This document shows positions 22,118 to 34,900 of a stretch of 64,000 nucleotides of DNA, one piece after another. The notes below the pieces were generated by a model, which saw only the letters and a list, made by a program, of their open reading frames with translations, did no database searches and was not told the origin of the DNA. The stretch comes from Aphanomyces cochlioides (Eukaryota; Oomycota; Saprolegniomycetes; Saprolegniales; Verrucalvaceae). The position numbers were made by a program, and so were the translations under genes. Position 1 is the stretch's first letter; each line of letters starts with the position of its first letter. The stretch covers positions 4,464,001-4,528,000 of the forward strand of contig JAHQRK010000001.1 in the NCBI GenBank assembly GCA_019828595.1, in the 5' to 3' direction.

Positions 22118-24268
22118 ATGTCTCCTAGAGTCTCAGACGAACTACCTGATAGTATACGTGAACTTTCTCTCGACAATGAGTCTCTATCACCGACGTGGAT
22201 GCAGACATTGACGTCAGATCCTGACTTTGAGCTTGCACGACAACTCCTCGAGGTAAGTCCGAGCAATGTAGTTTGCCTGAGCGTGTAAATGTCTAGCGTC
22301 CTGGTGACATCAAGCAATTGACAAAAGCGTACATGTGCCTTTTTGAGAGCAACCAGTACATCGCATTTTTGCGATGCATGATCGACAATGAAGTTGCCCA
22401 GAGCGAAGAATCCAATGCTTTAATGCGAGGCAATACTCCAACGATGAAGGTAAGAGTCTGCCCGTGATAATTTTCTTACGAAGTATAGGTCCTGACTGAA
22501 TTCGCATATACAATTGGCGCAGAGTTCCTCCAAGAAGTTCTCGCTGATCCGCTAACACAACTAATTTTTCGATCCACGCAAAGTCTCGAAGTTAATCACC
22601 TGGTCGTGGAGGACGCTGATCAGCTGCATGACCATCAAGTTCAGCTCGAAGCTATGGCACAAACTATTTTAGACAGGTTTGTCAATTGCAAATACCATTG
22701 TAATTTCCAAGTAGACTCGTGGCAACACCTTTCCCACCACCTCTCTCGTCAATCTGCGTGGCATTACGTCGCAGTGTCGCATCGCGTTTCCATGTCCATA
22801 CCGATGCCGTTATGGGCGGTTTTCTCTTTCTTCGTGTCTTGTGTCCTGTGATCATAAAGCCGTACCACTCATGTGTATTTCCAACACTGGACAAAGCCTC
22901 TGTCGCTCCTCACGCCCTGCGTTCCTCCATTCTTGTTGCCAAATTGCTTCAAAATCTTGTACGTCACACAGATCGCAAAAAATTATCCATGGATCTCTAG
23001 GCAAACAATGCGCTGTTCAAAGAAGACTACATGGCAGTCTTTAATCCATTTATCCGACGCAATTTTCCCACCGTCGTGGCATTTTACGACCGAATCTGCT
23101 CGGACACTTCAACAGATTTATCGTGGTTACCCTCTTCGATGGATGTATCAACTGCATTGGAGGTATCACTTCTGTCTGGGCTTTATTTTCAGGATTTCTC
23201 ATCTGTAGATCGTCCAAGACCGATATAAATCTTATGTTTCTACGACAGCAGCTATTAGTTCGCCACATTCGCCGTTGTCCGCACTTGACAACAATGCAAA
23301 GGTTGACATGTCTGTGACTCTTTCATTGGATCGAAATAAACGCCGTCCATTATCCTCTTTGGAATTGACCGCTCAAACTTCATTTTTAAGTCACAGAGGT
23401 GTCGATACTCCTGAGACCGAACCACCGCCAGCTTATGAACTTGTGGTGCAAGTCCAATATGACGAGGTGCGATATTATCAATTCATTTGCTATCGATTTT
23501 ATATTTCTTGTTAAATAGATGGCGCATCGTGGCCTTATGTCACTTGTTCGTGCTATTGACGATCCTTCGGGATGGATTAGTGTTCAAGAAAAACAAAGCG
23601 TTGCTGTCCTATCACGCAAACGAAGAAATCTCTATGAGCTCAAGTAGGCTCTCCCCCCTGTGAATGTTCATTTGAATTTCGTAGAGCAACGGTTTGCATT
23701 GAGGAGGAGCCTTCAACCTGTCTTGCATTCATCGCATCGCCCCGTGGACGAGAGTTATGGAGTACTTGGGGTCATGAAGTCAGGTACACGCAATTTCTGC
23801 CTTTGCATTAGATCTCATCGCAATTAGACAAATCGAGCAAGTGGATGAATCGTCCCAAGTCGTTCATCGGACAAATTATGGCTCCAAGATACCAAAATTC
23901 TTACTCTGGTGCTGCATGCAGCTTCAGGAAGCTTGTGAACTGGAAACTTTATTTTCTCCATCGCTCGCTGGTGACTATGCTTTGGTCTTTCAGGTAAAAG
24001 CCCTTTTTGGACCAAAATTGATTTGATATGAATGCAAATTTAGACAGTGGCGCGGGCCGATGTGCCACCAGCGGCGGGCGTTGTGCGTTCTCATGTTTAC
24101 AGCAGCGGATTTATCGTTCGACCAGAAAATTCTTCGTCGAGATCGACATCTCTGGTCACATTTGCCATTCGCATGGAACAAGATCTCATGCCCCTACAAG
24201 CCAAACCATACCAGAAACAAATTCTCACATTGACCAAGCTAAAGCAAGCGATTGAGCGACGCTCGTAG
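22118..24268 (+). CDS. RasGAP-START domain protein
   Basis: The ATG at 22118 is followed by exons with clean borders: 22118-22252, 22297-22449, 22489-22676, 22715-22958, 23001-23162, a very small exon near 23193-23204, and further exons to the stop at 24266-24268. The N-terminal half is a Ras GTPase-activating domain. MRGNT in exon 2 corresponds to the arginine-finger loop, GGFLFLRVLCP in exon 4 is the FLR signature, and LLQNLANNALF spans the exon 4-5 junction as in other RasGAPs. The C-terminal half resembles a START lipid-binding domain: LWSTWGHEV..IEQVDE..QVVH, then DYALVF, VARADVPP..GVVRS and SLVTFAIRMEQD. A Ser/Pro-rich linker joins them. The expected role is to switch off a Ras-family GTPase, with lipid binding perhaps controlling location. 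The START assignment is by pattern and a little less certain than the RasGAP. Confidence 0.85.
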
Positions 24269-24704
24269 GCTGTTTTATCGCAGAGTGGCCCCAAAAAGTT
24301 TACGTCGTTGAGAATGCTCAAAATCTCTGCTGGATTTGACTCGTTGAATGAACTCGAATTTGCCTAACACCCGATGCTGATGGTGAAGAGCCAAGTTTAT
24401 GCATCCCACGACGACGAATATCTAGTGTTGAGCACAAGGCTAGTCGTATGGTCCTTTTGTCTAATGTCAATGACAACCTCTTTACTCATCAATAATCTTT
24501 CCTTTTGCTGAGAGATTGTGGGTCAATCAAATCAAGTCGAGAGGATGGCGATGCACTCTGGAGATATCTGAAGTAGAACTCCTTACAATTGTATTATTAA
24601 TAACAGGATACTGTTATCATGGTGCAGTCATGGTCTGGCATAGACTCCTGCGATAAATGTACTTTTTGGTGCTTTCGACATGACAAGTGTCCATTCCTTT
24701 TTTT
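24269..24704. other. Intergenic between RasGAP-START and small coiled-coil ORF
   Basis: 436 bp between convergent genes; nothing recognisable. Confidence 0.4.
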
Positions 24705-24992
24705 TCATTCCATATCGTTGTCTGTCTTGTCGCTGTCTCGTTCACCTTCCTTGTCTTGGCAAATACGCTCGACCAACCGACGCACTGCGTTCGATTCGAC
24801 CAACTCAAACACGTGTGATAATTCGTCGAGGTTAGCCTCCGCTTCAGCATTTGCTTCGTCCAACTTGGTGTCTTCCTCTTCGAACTTTGCCTTCATGCGT
24901 TCACGTTTCAGTGCCAGGCGCTCTTTGCGCTCCTTTTCTTGTTTCTCAGTCTCCAAGTGATCAGCCAGCAACGCATCAAGTGTCCATTCCAT
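24705..24992 (-). CDS. Small charged coiled-coil protein, 95 aa
   Basis: The frame runs from an ATG at 24990-24992 to TGA at 24705. It is highly charged, with runs of Glu, Lys, Arg and Ala in heptad order over residues 15-60, and ends in an acidic tail. Upstream minus-strand sequence stays open in another frame, so a 5' exon may exist. No family is recognised. The length and charge resemble small coiled-coil adaptor subunits, but that is only a resemblance. Confidence 0.5.
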   Translation of the reverse strand: MEWTLDALLADHLETEKQEKERKERLALKRERMKAKFEEEDTKLDEANAEAEANLDELSHVFELVESNAVRRLVERICQDKEGERDSDKTDNDME

Positions 24993-25352
24993 GTTGTTTT
25001 CAAAATTTGGCAATGCGGATTACAGACTGAGAGTCCACGAATCCGGATAAAGTTGTCGTCTATCCACGGACTGAGGATGAATGCAATGTCAATGGACGGT
25101 TGATTGTTCATTGCTTGTCGTGGTTTCGTTTCCGCACATTTCGCCTGTGCCAACGGCGCTCCTACTGCCTTGATACATGACTCATGAATAGCTACGATAT
25201 CGAATGGTCGTTTGGAGTGCGAAAGCGAGAGATAATTTCACAGATTTCAACTGCCCAGCTTTTAATGCTGGGAGTACTTTGACTATAATTGCGCCTGCAA
25301 TGTCAATTGGGACGTACACACAAGTTTAACACACCGGTAATTAAACGTAAGC

Positions 25353-26228
25353 TTACGCCAAGCTATCGTATTCGCGGTGGCCTCGTCGGACAACAAAGAG
25401 AGTTGCAACGACACCAACGACGGTTCCCATGGCAACATAGGCATAGACTCTCAAACCGTTGCCTGAAACACTCTCTTGGTGAACAATAGAGTTGACTGGG
25501 ATCTTTGCACTCAACGCCAGCACGTCGCTCTCACCATGCAAGAGCGGCTTTAGGAATTTGAGCCAGTCGTCAGCAGTCCACGTCGAGTCGGCGTCGATTG
25601 CGACGTCATTGAGTAGGTATTGAGGGGTGCCTGAGATACCACGGGTACACGCATGCTTCCATTCAGTTCGAGTATCCGAGTCACGTTTAGTTCCTCCATG
25701 GCCCGACATGCCATCCTTCCATTGTGCATCGGTCAGTTGGGGAAATGTCGCCTTCGCCAATTGCTCAATCTTTTCAGTCACTTGCTTTTGTCCGAGGTTT
25801 TCAGTTTGCAGGTTCCAGTATCTATAAAAAAATCAGCAATTAGTTCCTGTCATGGTATGTTACTGGTCTTGGACGTCGTACACAGCTTCCAACCACTTGG
25901 TAAACTTATCCGCGCCCAAAGCGTGGGTAATCGTTTGGGATGCTTGAGCAAATGAAAAAGCTTGGTGGTGATATGGCAATGGAAATTGATGAATACGAAG
26001 GCGAAATTTCTCTGGGGAAAGTCGAGCTGCAAGGTCTTTAAGACCTGGATACGCCGCCTTGCTGTCGGGGCACAACAGATCCACAAACACTTCCAATTGG
26101 ACTGGAGCGTCCGCTGATCCATCTCCATAGGTAAATCCGGGGGGCGTGACTGGAATTGGCACTTGGCCTTGAACAGTGCTGCAGCTTGCAGCCAACATCG
26201 CCACAATTGCAAGGAATGCACTCTTCAT
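25353..26228 (-). CDS. Secreted/membrane-anchored DsbA-like thioredoxin-fold protein
   Basis: Two exons, 26228-25864 and 25821-25353, separated by a 42-nt intron; together they give 277 residues in frame. The first about 22 residues form a signal peptide (hydrophobic core AFLAIVAMLAA, ending in a small-residue cleavage context). The luminal part follows the thioredoxin-like DsbA layout: a beta strand QLEVFVDLLCPDSKAAYP, an inserted helical domain, and a GTPQYLLN strand carrying the cis-Pro expected of the fold. The usual CxxC is reduced to CPDS, so dithiol oxidase activity is doubtful. Near the C-terminus a strong hydrophobic helix (YVAMGTVVGVVATLFVV) followed by RRGHR looks like a type I membrane anchor with a short basic tail. 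It probably acts in the secretory pathway or at the cell surface. Confidence 0.8.
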
Positions 26229-26561
26229 CTCAGTGCTGGGCCGCAAATTTGAAAATGAGGAAGACAGACGAAGGATCGGAAAGAAGATTGCTGTTGATTG
26301 GTGTAACAGGAAATCTTTAAGCCAATGAGAGTAAATTATTTGAAAGGTGGCCACATCTGATTGGTTGTATCAAAATGTATTATCCAATAAAAATGGACTA
26401 TTTCGCTGCATCAATGTTGAACTTTCCAAATTCGCGCACTTTTCAAACTCGCAACCAACAAATAAAGCTTATCAAGATGCGCGTGATCCAATTCTTCGTA
26501 TGGCTTCGCTTGCTTCTCTAAGAGAAGAACGTTCATGTTGCTCGCTTGTGCCCCAAATATT

Positions 26562-27396
26562 CTACTCCAATCGCGTTGATGTGATTTCAAAGATCGCAGT
26601 CGAGTTGGAAGGCAAGTATGGGGAAAACACAACGTGAAAAGTACGTTGTGACGGAGACCGTGGTGTTTTTCGAACCAAGAACCTGCGCAAGGTAAGGTGC
26701 ACAAAAGCGAGACAAGGAAAATACCGTTGGTTGATGCAAGATGACCATGCCAGACCTAAAGCTGGCACATTGTCGTTTTGCAAATTTGCACTCATTTGAT
26801 TCACTACAATGAAAACGGCACGATATTGATTCGCAAGAATTCGCATGCAGTTGACAACATCAAACATAACTCTTGTACGATCACCCGCTTCTGATGCCTT
26901 TTCAACAGATTGGCCCCGAAAGATAGCTGCAATGGAATCAATCACGACGAGACGGACACCGTGCAATTGCATCAGCGATGGCAAGCGTGATTTCTACATT
27001 AGCATTGCCAGTTAATGCAACAAAGCGGTCTCATTTTCTCACCAGGACATGGACAAATTGATCCGGGTCAGTAGCTGCTTCAAGAAATATTCGATTCAGG
27101 CTCACAGGCGTCTGGGAATGCGAAGCAAGTTCTCCGAGGCGTTTCAGTGGAGACAAGCCATCGGAATACATATAGCAACTACTTGCATTGAGTCCTGATT
27201 CTTGGATGTCCAGTTGTGCGCGAAGAAGGAGCTGCAAACACATTTGCGTCTTCCCGCTCCCGGCGGCACCACACACTTCGGACACCATCCCAACAGGAAA
27301 ACCACCTCGCAGAAGCTCGTCGACTGCGTCGCAACCTGTTGAGAGGTACTCATCGTTGTTCTGTTCCGTCAGGTCCCATGCCGTCGGAGCATCCAT
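26562..27396 (-). CDS. XRCC3: RAD51 paralogue, XRCC3-like
   Basis: Three exons (27396-27043, 26993-26725, 26682-26562) joined by introns of 49 and 42 nt give an exact 247-codon frame. The product is a RecA-fold ATPase: STGC..VDELLRGG leads into Walker A GAAGSGKTQ, the Walker B strand is RLVVIDSIAAIFR, and the C-terminal part (VPALGLAW..., then R-TFHVVFSPYLP and AIFEIT) follows the XRCC3 pattern better than other RAD51 paralogues. It is clearly shorter than animal XRCC3 because almost no N-terminal domain precedes the ATPase core. The role in homologous recombination repair and Holliday-junction processing is inferred from the family. The gene lies on the minus strand between two other minus-strand genes, separated from them by 333 and 156 bp. 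Confidence 0.85.
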
Positions 27397-27552
27397 CAAG
27401 ACGGTTGTGAATGTCGAATTGCGCTAAAATATTGAAAGCCAAAGGTCCTGGGAATTTCGATTGGCATCATGAGACTCGGCGAAGACAGCTCGTCTGAAAG
27501 ACGCTCAACGTATCATGTAAGGACTGTATTTCATCACACATGCACTAAAACT

Positions 27553-30041
27553 CTACAGTTCGATCTTCTCGGCAAACTCGTCTTCCTCCTTTTCGACGCG
27601 AGCTTCGGTCTTGTCAGATTTAACGGGTTCGCGAGCAACCTGTTGGAAGGAATTAGGTCAGCAATCCTCAGTAAATATGGTTGAGTTACCTTGACAGGGA
27701 GAGGCACTTCGCGACCACGAATGGTCAAAGCTGATGGGTATTGCTCGCTGAAATGAATCGTAAGCTTCGTGGCCTTTTCAGCACTGCGCAAATCAAATTG
27801 ACCAGCTTCGGTCGCCACAATAGTGAGGCGGAATTGATGATGGTGCGGCAAGAAGTACGAGGTTGGGTAGAAGTTGAACGTCGCTTCGTAAACCGTGTCG
27901 GGTTCAATGACCTAGATAAAAATGACTCAGGATGGCTCCACCAAAAGGATTTCGTACTCGAGAATCGGCCTTGAGGAATGTACGAAGCGGGTTACCCGCA
28001 GCAATGGACTGATGAATGGGGTTGACCACACCTTCGGTAATGTACGTGGTGCCACCACGGATTTTGGTCTTGGTAGATTGCAAAGTTTGTTGCTCGATAG
28101 GTGGGATGTTGTTGTCATCTTCCAAGTACGCAATCAAACTGACACCAGGGGCGTCCACCGAAAAGTAAACTTTGAGCGTCACTTCACCGGCGAATTCGAG
28201 TTGGTGGAGCGGTGGCGTCGAGAATGAAATCGACTTGGATGCTGTGTCGTATCGGTTGTGCGCGTAGGTTGGCTTGTTGAGGAAAATGTGGTCCAAAGCA
28301 TTCCAGCGACCAATGATACCAGGCAAAGTGTCATGCTTTGGATCAACTGTGATCGATTGTTCGCCATCCACAACATCGGCGACGTCTTGAACGAGGGTCT
28401 TGTTGTCGCTCAAGTAGAAGGTGAACATCTCGTCAACGATAGCCGGTGGCCATTCAGTAGTTGTCTTCCACTTGCTTTCCGCCAAGGTGAAGTAGTGAAT
28501 TGGTTCTTCTTCTTCCCATTTCGTCGCTTCAGTGCGTTCTTCAGGGTAGATGTGGTAGTCAAAGAAGCGGGAGATTTCTTCAATGTGTTCAAAGCAGCGT
28601 GTCTTGGCTTCGGCGAATGGATCAACGTTATCCACGTTCGAATGGCTCCAAGGTCCAAGCACCAAGTGATACTTCGTGGCAGGGATATCCGCTGGAGGAA
28701 GTGCCGTCAATCCATACGCTTTGATCGAGTCGGCATCCAATTGACGCGTCAAATACCTAAGGAGAAAATTGTGACCTCGTGAAGAAAATGCTTCGAATTA
28801 CTTGTGCAAGAGGATAGCTGAGCGGGACACACCCATGTCATAATAACCAGCCATGTTCAGCACAGCGACATTGGAGCGCGCGAGTTTTTCAAAAAGACGA
28901 GGCACGTCAATGTCGGTAAATGTGCGATCGACAGACGCCAACCTAGAGAAAGAAAAGCCATTACTTTCATGACGATGCAGTCAAGACATACTTGTCATCT
29001 CGGAAGAAAACATCCTTGATTTGGGCAGAAAAGAGAGGATTTTCACTATGCTCAGAGACGGCAGCAGCCATGACCTTCAGACATGTGTCAAGAAAATGGT
29101 CTTGCATCAAGGAAATTACCGCAGGTTGACTTTCGTTGACAGGGAAAACATTGCCACCAAAGTAAGTCATCATAAGGCGGGCTTTGAAGTGAGGAACTTG
29201 ATCCCAACGCTTGTTTGCATCAGTGGCCGCCGTAAAGCTGGAATACATGGAGCTCATACGGTGGTTGTACAAGCCACCAGGCAAAAAAGCCGTGTCAAAC
29301 AAGTCGGCTGGCACACCACTGATAGCGAGTGCCTTCATCGCCTGCAACGAAAATAAATTAGTTCCACAAATCTTGGTTTCTGGACGTACCGGGTGACCAG
29401 CACTGGCGGCAATAATTGCAGAGACACCATCAACACCAAAACCAAACGCGGTTACTTCACCATTGGACCAAGGTTGTTTGGTTACCCAGTCAATGATGGC
29501 CTTGGCATCTTCAGCTTCTTGGTCGACAAAATCAAACTCTTTCTTTCCGTACGATGCGCCAGTGCCGCGGATATCCACCACAAGCCACGCAAATGACGTA
29601 GTGGTAATGCTAGCAAGAGAATATAAGTTGATAATTCTTGTCGTGACAATACCGCGTGATGTAGGCAGCCGTGCGGGGGTTGATGAATTTACCGCCGGCG
29701 GTAATAGCCGACAATGGGAAATCCAGAGTGTAGCCACGTCCGTGGCGCGTGAAATGCAACACAGTTGGTTGCAAGATATCGTTCGCAGTAGCTTGTTCAG
29801 AGAGGTATAAATCGGCAGCAAGTTGGACGCCATCGGGCAGCTCGATATAATGTGACGTGCGAATGACTGATTGGGGATGGAAGTAGCTCGTCGAGCGGTA
29901 ATACTTGCCCGACCACGGCATGTCATTCACGCCTTCTTTGCACTGGGCTGGGGTTTCAAATCCAAAGAACGAATTCACAGCGTTCTGGACGACGACCATG
30001 ATCACCATCGAGATGATCATATTCGACATAAACGACGACAT
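27553..30041 (-). CDS. CocE/NonD-type alpha/beta hydrolase with N-terminal signal anchor
   Basis: At least six exons from ATG 30041 to TAG 27553, with introns of about 50 nt, for example near 28757-28798 and 28942-28990. A hydrophobic segment at residues 5-22 acts as a signal peptide or anchor. Next come IELPDGVQLAADLYL, the VVDIRGTGASYGK block and a C-terminal jelly-roll-like beta domain (LEFAGEVTLKVYFS...), all typical of the Xaa-Pro dipeptidyl-peptidase/CocE family. The Asp context (NMAGYYD, about 28840) and the His context (LGPWSH, about 28645) of the triad are present. The nucleophile elbow, usually G-x-S-x-x-G, reads GFGVDG (29426-29443), so the Ser is missing. A basic-acidic tail (ARVEKEEDEF) ends the protein. 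It is secreted or luminal; hydrolase activity is questionable. Confidence 0.8.
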
Positions 30042-31974
30042 GGTCGGCGTGGTTCTTTTTCCAAAATGAGCGGTCCGTGGATGTATTATATTTCCAAGGT
30101 TTTCAAAATAGATATCAATTCAGTGAGGTTTTATATATGCAATGGCAGGAATTGTTGAACCGTGTGGTGGTGCCAAGCCAATCAGCCATGGCGATCAAAA
30201 AGCTGATCCGAGAGAGAGGAGCTTCCTCGTGGTATTAATAGAGATGACAAGCGAGGGGTTTGGATTGGACCACGTCTGGTCTTGGTAGACGAGTCTCCAA
30301 AAAAATGTCGATAGAAATCGTTGATGTGCTGGTTTTGCTATGGGTTGCTAATGTCACGCTTGTCTTTCAAGTTACAAGGTGGCCTTGCACGTTTTGTGCT
30401 GGTTTGTGTAGTTGACGTTGTGTGGAAGTACGCCCTGCCTTATCAGTCAAGAAACACACAGAAGAGACTGGGAAGCATTCAAACCCATCGCGCTGAGCTC
30501 ACAAATACTCCATGGCAATTCCCGACTGATGGGCTTCTTTACTGATGAGTGACACATGGAAATCCCTGGCTGACAAGGCTCGCATGTGGTCATAGAGGGT
30601 AAAACGCAAGCCAATGAACGACCAAGCTCATCTATTCAATCATTTTCGCTCAGATCTTGTTGCGACAGCGTTTGCTGGAAGGATAGAATGACCAACGGGC
30701 AATGCGAAAGAAGTGTGCTGAAGGTCCAAAGGTTCATCCTGAAAACAATTCAAAGGCCAATGGGATGCAGACATGTCATTGAGTGACCTCAGCTTTTCAC
30801 AATTTTGCTGACTTTGAAAGTGATACACATCCTCCTGAAGCCATGGCCAAAGGGGTTACACTGTACCGGTATTCAAGAAGACGACGGGGGGCGACTTGCA
30901 AGTGTGGCTTACGGTAGCGAATTTTTGTGGCATTGATCCCAGAAGCACCTTCTCGATGTGTTGCATGTCGTCTGGGCAACATTTCCCTGATCTGCACTGC
31001 TGACAAGCGGTGTGAGGTGGAAGCTGGGGCCTTTAAGAAGGCACAAACGTCGCGAGACTGTAAATTGAATGACTTGGCTGGCGCAAAATACTGAGGGAAC
31101 CAAAGCACCAATTTGAAACCTCTCCTGAACGGGATGGCCCGACTTGTTTGCCCGCGGCAAAGAATTCATACCATGGATCATGCATTGGTGACTTCAATTG
31201 TGTCATGTCGGACCCGTGTAGCATGGAAAGCCTTCAATCGATCGTTTGAAATGTAGTAAGGTAAAGCTTGTCAATTGATTCAATTTGGGATTGACTGATC
31301 AATCGTCAACTTACCTGGATAGATACGCATGGTACATCTCGATGGACTTGCTCACAGCACTATCGCGTAGACCATGACTGGATTTATAGCTAACGTGCTG
31401 ACTTGAGTCATCGTTTGGACCAGATGCATCGTGACAGGTTATCTCGTGCCGAAATGGGCACCAAGGGAGCTCTCACTTGAATGTACTCCGACGCAACCCG
31501 GAAAATGACTATCGGGCTCACTCCATAAAGCTCTCTAATCAACAATAAACTGAAGCGAGCATGGTACTGAGATGATTTTGGCCACAGGAAGGGTTGGAGA
31601 AGATCCATGGACTCAAAATTAAGTATACTAAATGTTGGAGGTAAACCTATATAAATCTATATTTATTGGATATCAATTTACAGAAATATTGAATTACAAG
31701 TCGGTCAGACCATAGAACAATAATGAGTTTAAGAGGTCACCTTTATAAAGCTATTTCTAAATGCATATTGATTATCTACAATTATTATATTTCATAGGTC
31801 ATTTGATGCTCAAATTGTTTTCCCTGGCTTTAGTGTGTGGTAAACTTCTGTATGACTTCAGTAATTTATTTTGACCTGGCTTTAAGAGCATTTTGTCGTT
31901 AAATCCAGGTACTCTGAATATGTGATCCGGTTGTGAGACCTAATCCGGATAAAGACATAAAAGGCGCATTTGAT
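30042..31974. other. Intergenic, no gene supported
   Basis: 1.9 kb upstream of two divergent genes (hydrolase on minus, Fic gene on plus). Broken minus-strand frames at 30.8-31.25 kb change phase repeatedly and look like an old element relic, but no domain could be named. The right part, from 31.6 kb, is AT-rich and probably holds the promoter of the Fic gene. Confidence 0.4.
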
Positions 31975-34900
31975 ATGGATCTCCCTCGTGGAATCCGAGA
32001 TGCGACGGCTCTGTGCTGGGCTGCAGGGACTGGAAATACCGACCTTGTGCGCAAGATTTTGGCAGAAGGAGCGAATGTAAATGTTGCAGACTATGATCAA
32101 AGGTATGAATGCCTTTCTTATTCGCACAGCTTGGTGAACGCCGCGGTAGAACGCCTCTCCATATTGCAGCCAGCGACGGTCGAGCGGAAGTGGTTCAAAT
32201 GCTATTGCAAGCTGGCGCCAGCGTATACGCCAAAGATCGGTGGGGCGTAACACCTATCGATTGTGCAAAGGATGCCACGATTGCAGCCTTGTTGGCGAAA
32301 CATTCGTCGAATGCACCTTTCCGCCGTGCGGGTAGTCTAAATGATTCGTTCGACCCAAGTCGTAGAATCGGCATGGAGAGTATTCAACACGTCTTTAGTG
32401 CGGTACTATTCGCGTTTATTCTTTACCAACACTTATGCCGAGTAGATTGCTGCTGGTGATACGGAAACTTTGAAGCGAGCATGGCTTGACGGCTTAACGC
32501 TGGATAAAATTGACAACATGGGACGAACTGCTCTCCATGTAGCAGTGGAAAAAGAACAACTAAATGCAGTTGAGCTTTTGCTCTCAGCTGGCGCATCCAT
32601 TGATATTGTGGATCATCAAGGCCGTACACCAATGTCGTTAGCCATAGATATGAACAATTCAAACGTGCTAAGCCTCTTTCGCATCCATGCACAGCCGACT
32701 TCAATGGCTCATGCAAGCGATATTCCTCTCGCTTTTGATGCCGCCCAGCGCGGCGATACCGCTCGTTTACAACAACTTGTGCCTAAATTGGTCCAACCAA
32801 ATGTTCAAGACTACGACTCACGGTTTGCACAATGAAAATCAAGTTAAGCCTTGACCAATTTTCGTAGAACCTTACTTCATGTTGCTGCTAGTGAAGGCAT
32901 GCTTTCTGCGGTGGAATACTTGATTGCATGTGGCGCTAACGTGAATGCGTTGGATCGATGGAACAATTCGCCGCTCTCAGAAGCCATGTATTTTGCGCAC
33001 AATGACGTTGCACGGTCCGAACACCTCCATAATCGATTGACACTAACACCTTCCAGATATCTCAGAAGTCACCACGCCTCCGAACACGGTCATGCAATAA
33101 ACGCTACGTCGTCTGAACTCGATCCAACTACGCTCAGCACTGCCATGGAGCTCATCTTGCGATGTGTTTGCAAGGTACATTTATGTTTCCGCCATTGAGA
33201 GCTCAAACAGTGATTAGTCGAGGTGGCAACTTGGTGAAGTTTTTGTACCGCTCATAGATACAGACAACACCTGCGTAATTGTTCAGCACAGCGTTTGGTA
33301 TCGTGCTGAAAGAGCAACGTCAGTCGTCTTTGCATTGTTAGTTTACCTAAATTCGCTTCTCTGTAGGTCAAGTGTATCGCCAAGTTCTCTCACAGCATTT
33401 CGCAAAGCGCGTGGACTTATGCTCTTTGATCCAGGCCAAGGTCATATTGGGCGTGTTTATAGGTACCGTAGAACCTATGTCGCTTTAACTAAATATTATT
33501 ATCATTCTCTTAGCACCCAACAGCCAGAATGGATCTCAAGTCTACACATGACAAGTCAATCTGCTTTTTTCTTTGCTCCGCATGCCCGTCGAGCAGGTCT
33601 TCGATCATTGTTTTCCGTTCCAATGATGCACAAAATGTCTGTTCTGGCTGTCTTGTCGTGGTATTCGACTGAGGTAAGCTCGCTCTCCCCTTAGACAGTT
33701 TTGATATTCACTAGGATATTCCTGAAAGCCCTGAAGAAATCCACAGTGTGCTCCGATTTGTAAAATCTGTCACAGTGCTCTGTGCTTTGCGCAATGTACT
33801 CAAATCGAACCAAACAAGAACTCTAATCATATTGTAGGAATCGGGTGGAATGTCGCGCTTTCAATTTTGCCAAGCACTGGAAAGTGCACTAACTGGTCAA
33901 GGCGAACTCGTAGCTGACACAACCCCTGCGGATGAGAGTTCAGGTGTTGTCCTAAAGCATCTGACTTACAGTTATCCATTTCCTAGTCATCCTTCACGTA
34001 AATGTGGTATCGCTGGCAATTACGTGGAATCTTTTCAATCTTATCACGACACTGGCAACGTCGATGAGCAGCGAAGACCATTGTGTACGTAAATTTGTCA
34101 AATTATTGCTTAAAATGCGTAGGCGGTCGTTCATGTACTCCATGCAATTGTCGAGCTTGTCAAGCACGGTGCTTTTGACGACGTCCTACAAGCTGATATC
34201 CTTGATGTGGAACGACAGCATTTGTCGGGGCCGATCACGAGCGAGGTATGAATTCAAGTGGCATATCTCGGGCTGAAAAAAATTCTCGACAAGGTTCATT
34301 TGCTACGCCATGTCGTGTACTACCTCGCATACCTCACGAGCGTTAGTCCAACTGAAGGCATTGTGTTGACCAAAAGCACTGACGCTCAAAACAAACTGCG
34401 TCAAGCTATTCGTAGCAAAACATCGACTGAGGAGACAAAGACCATATCTGCGCCAGCACAGCCTGAAGCAATAGTTGACAATGACTGCGTGCTATGCAAA
34501 TTCAACGTTCAAGGGCATATCCACCCTGGTCGCGTCAAGAAAGAGCCTGTGGCGGCACCCCCCCCAATTGCTACAAACACCGGTTCACTCTTTAGCAAGG
34601 TTCCATCGCCCGTCTTCATTGCGTTTCAACAGGTACGCGCAATTGCAGAGTGCTATGGGTCATGATTCTCCAGCTTCCACGGTTGTTTGCCGAGGAGTTC
34701 GATCGATTCAGCAAGAAAGCACGTTTGGTCAATCGTGCAATCGACTCGTTTCGAACGACTCGTTGGAGCACGAGCGACCTCTACGATACAGTCGGCAGTA
34801 GCCACGACAAGCGTACTGCATTCAGGTATGAGGACAAGTGGGCTGATGACTTTAAAGCGAAAAAATTAGTGCCAAGCGAGACGTTTCGGACCGACAGGAT

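Noticed and set aside
30797..31224. Overlapping minus-strand frames that might be retroelement coding sequence
   Set aside because: No diagnostic reverse-transcriptase or integrase motif could be identified in any frame.
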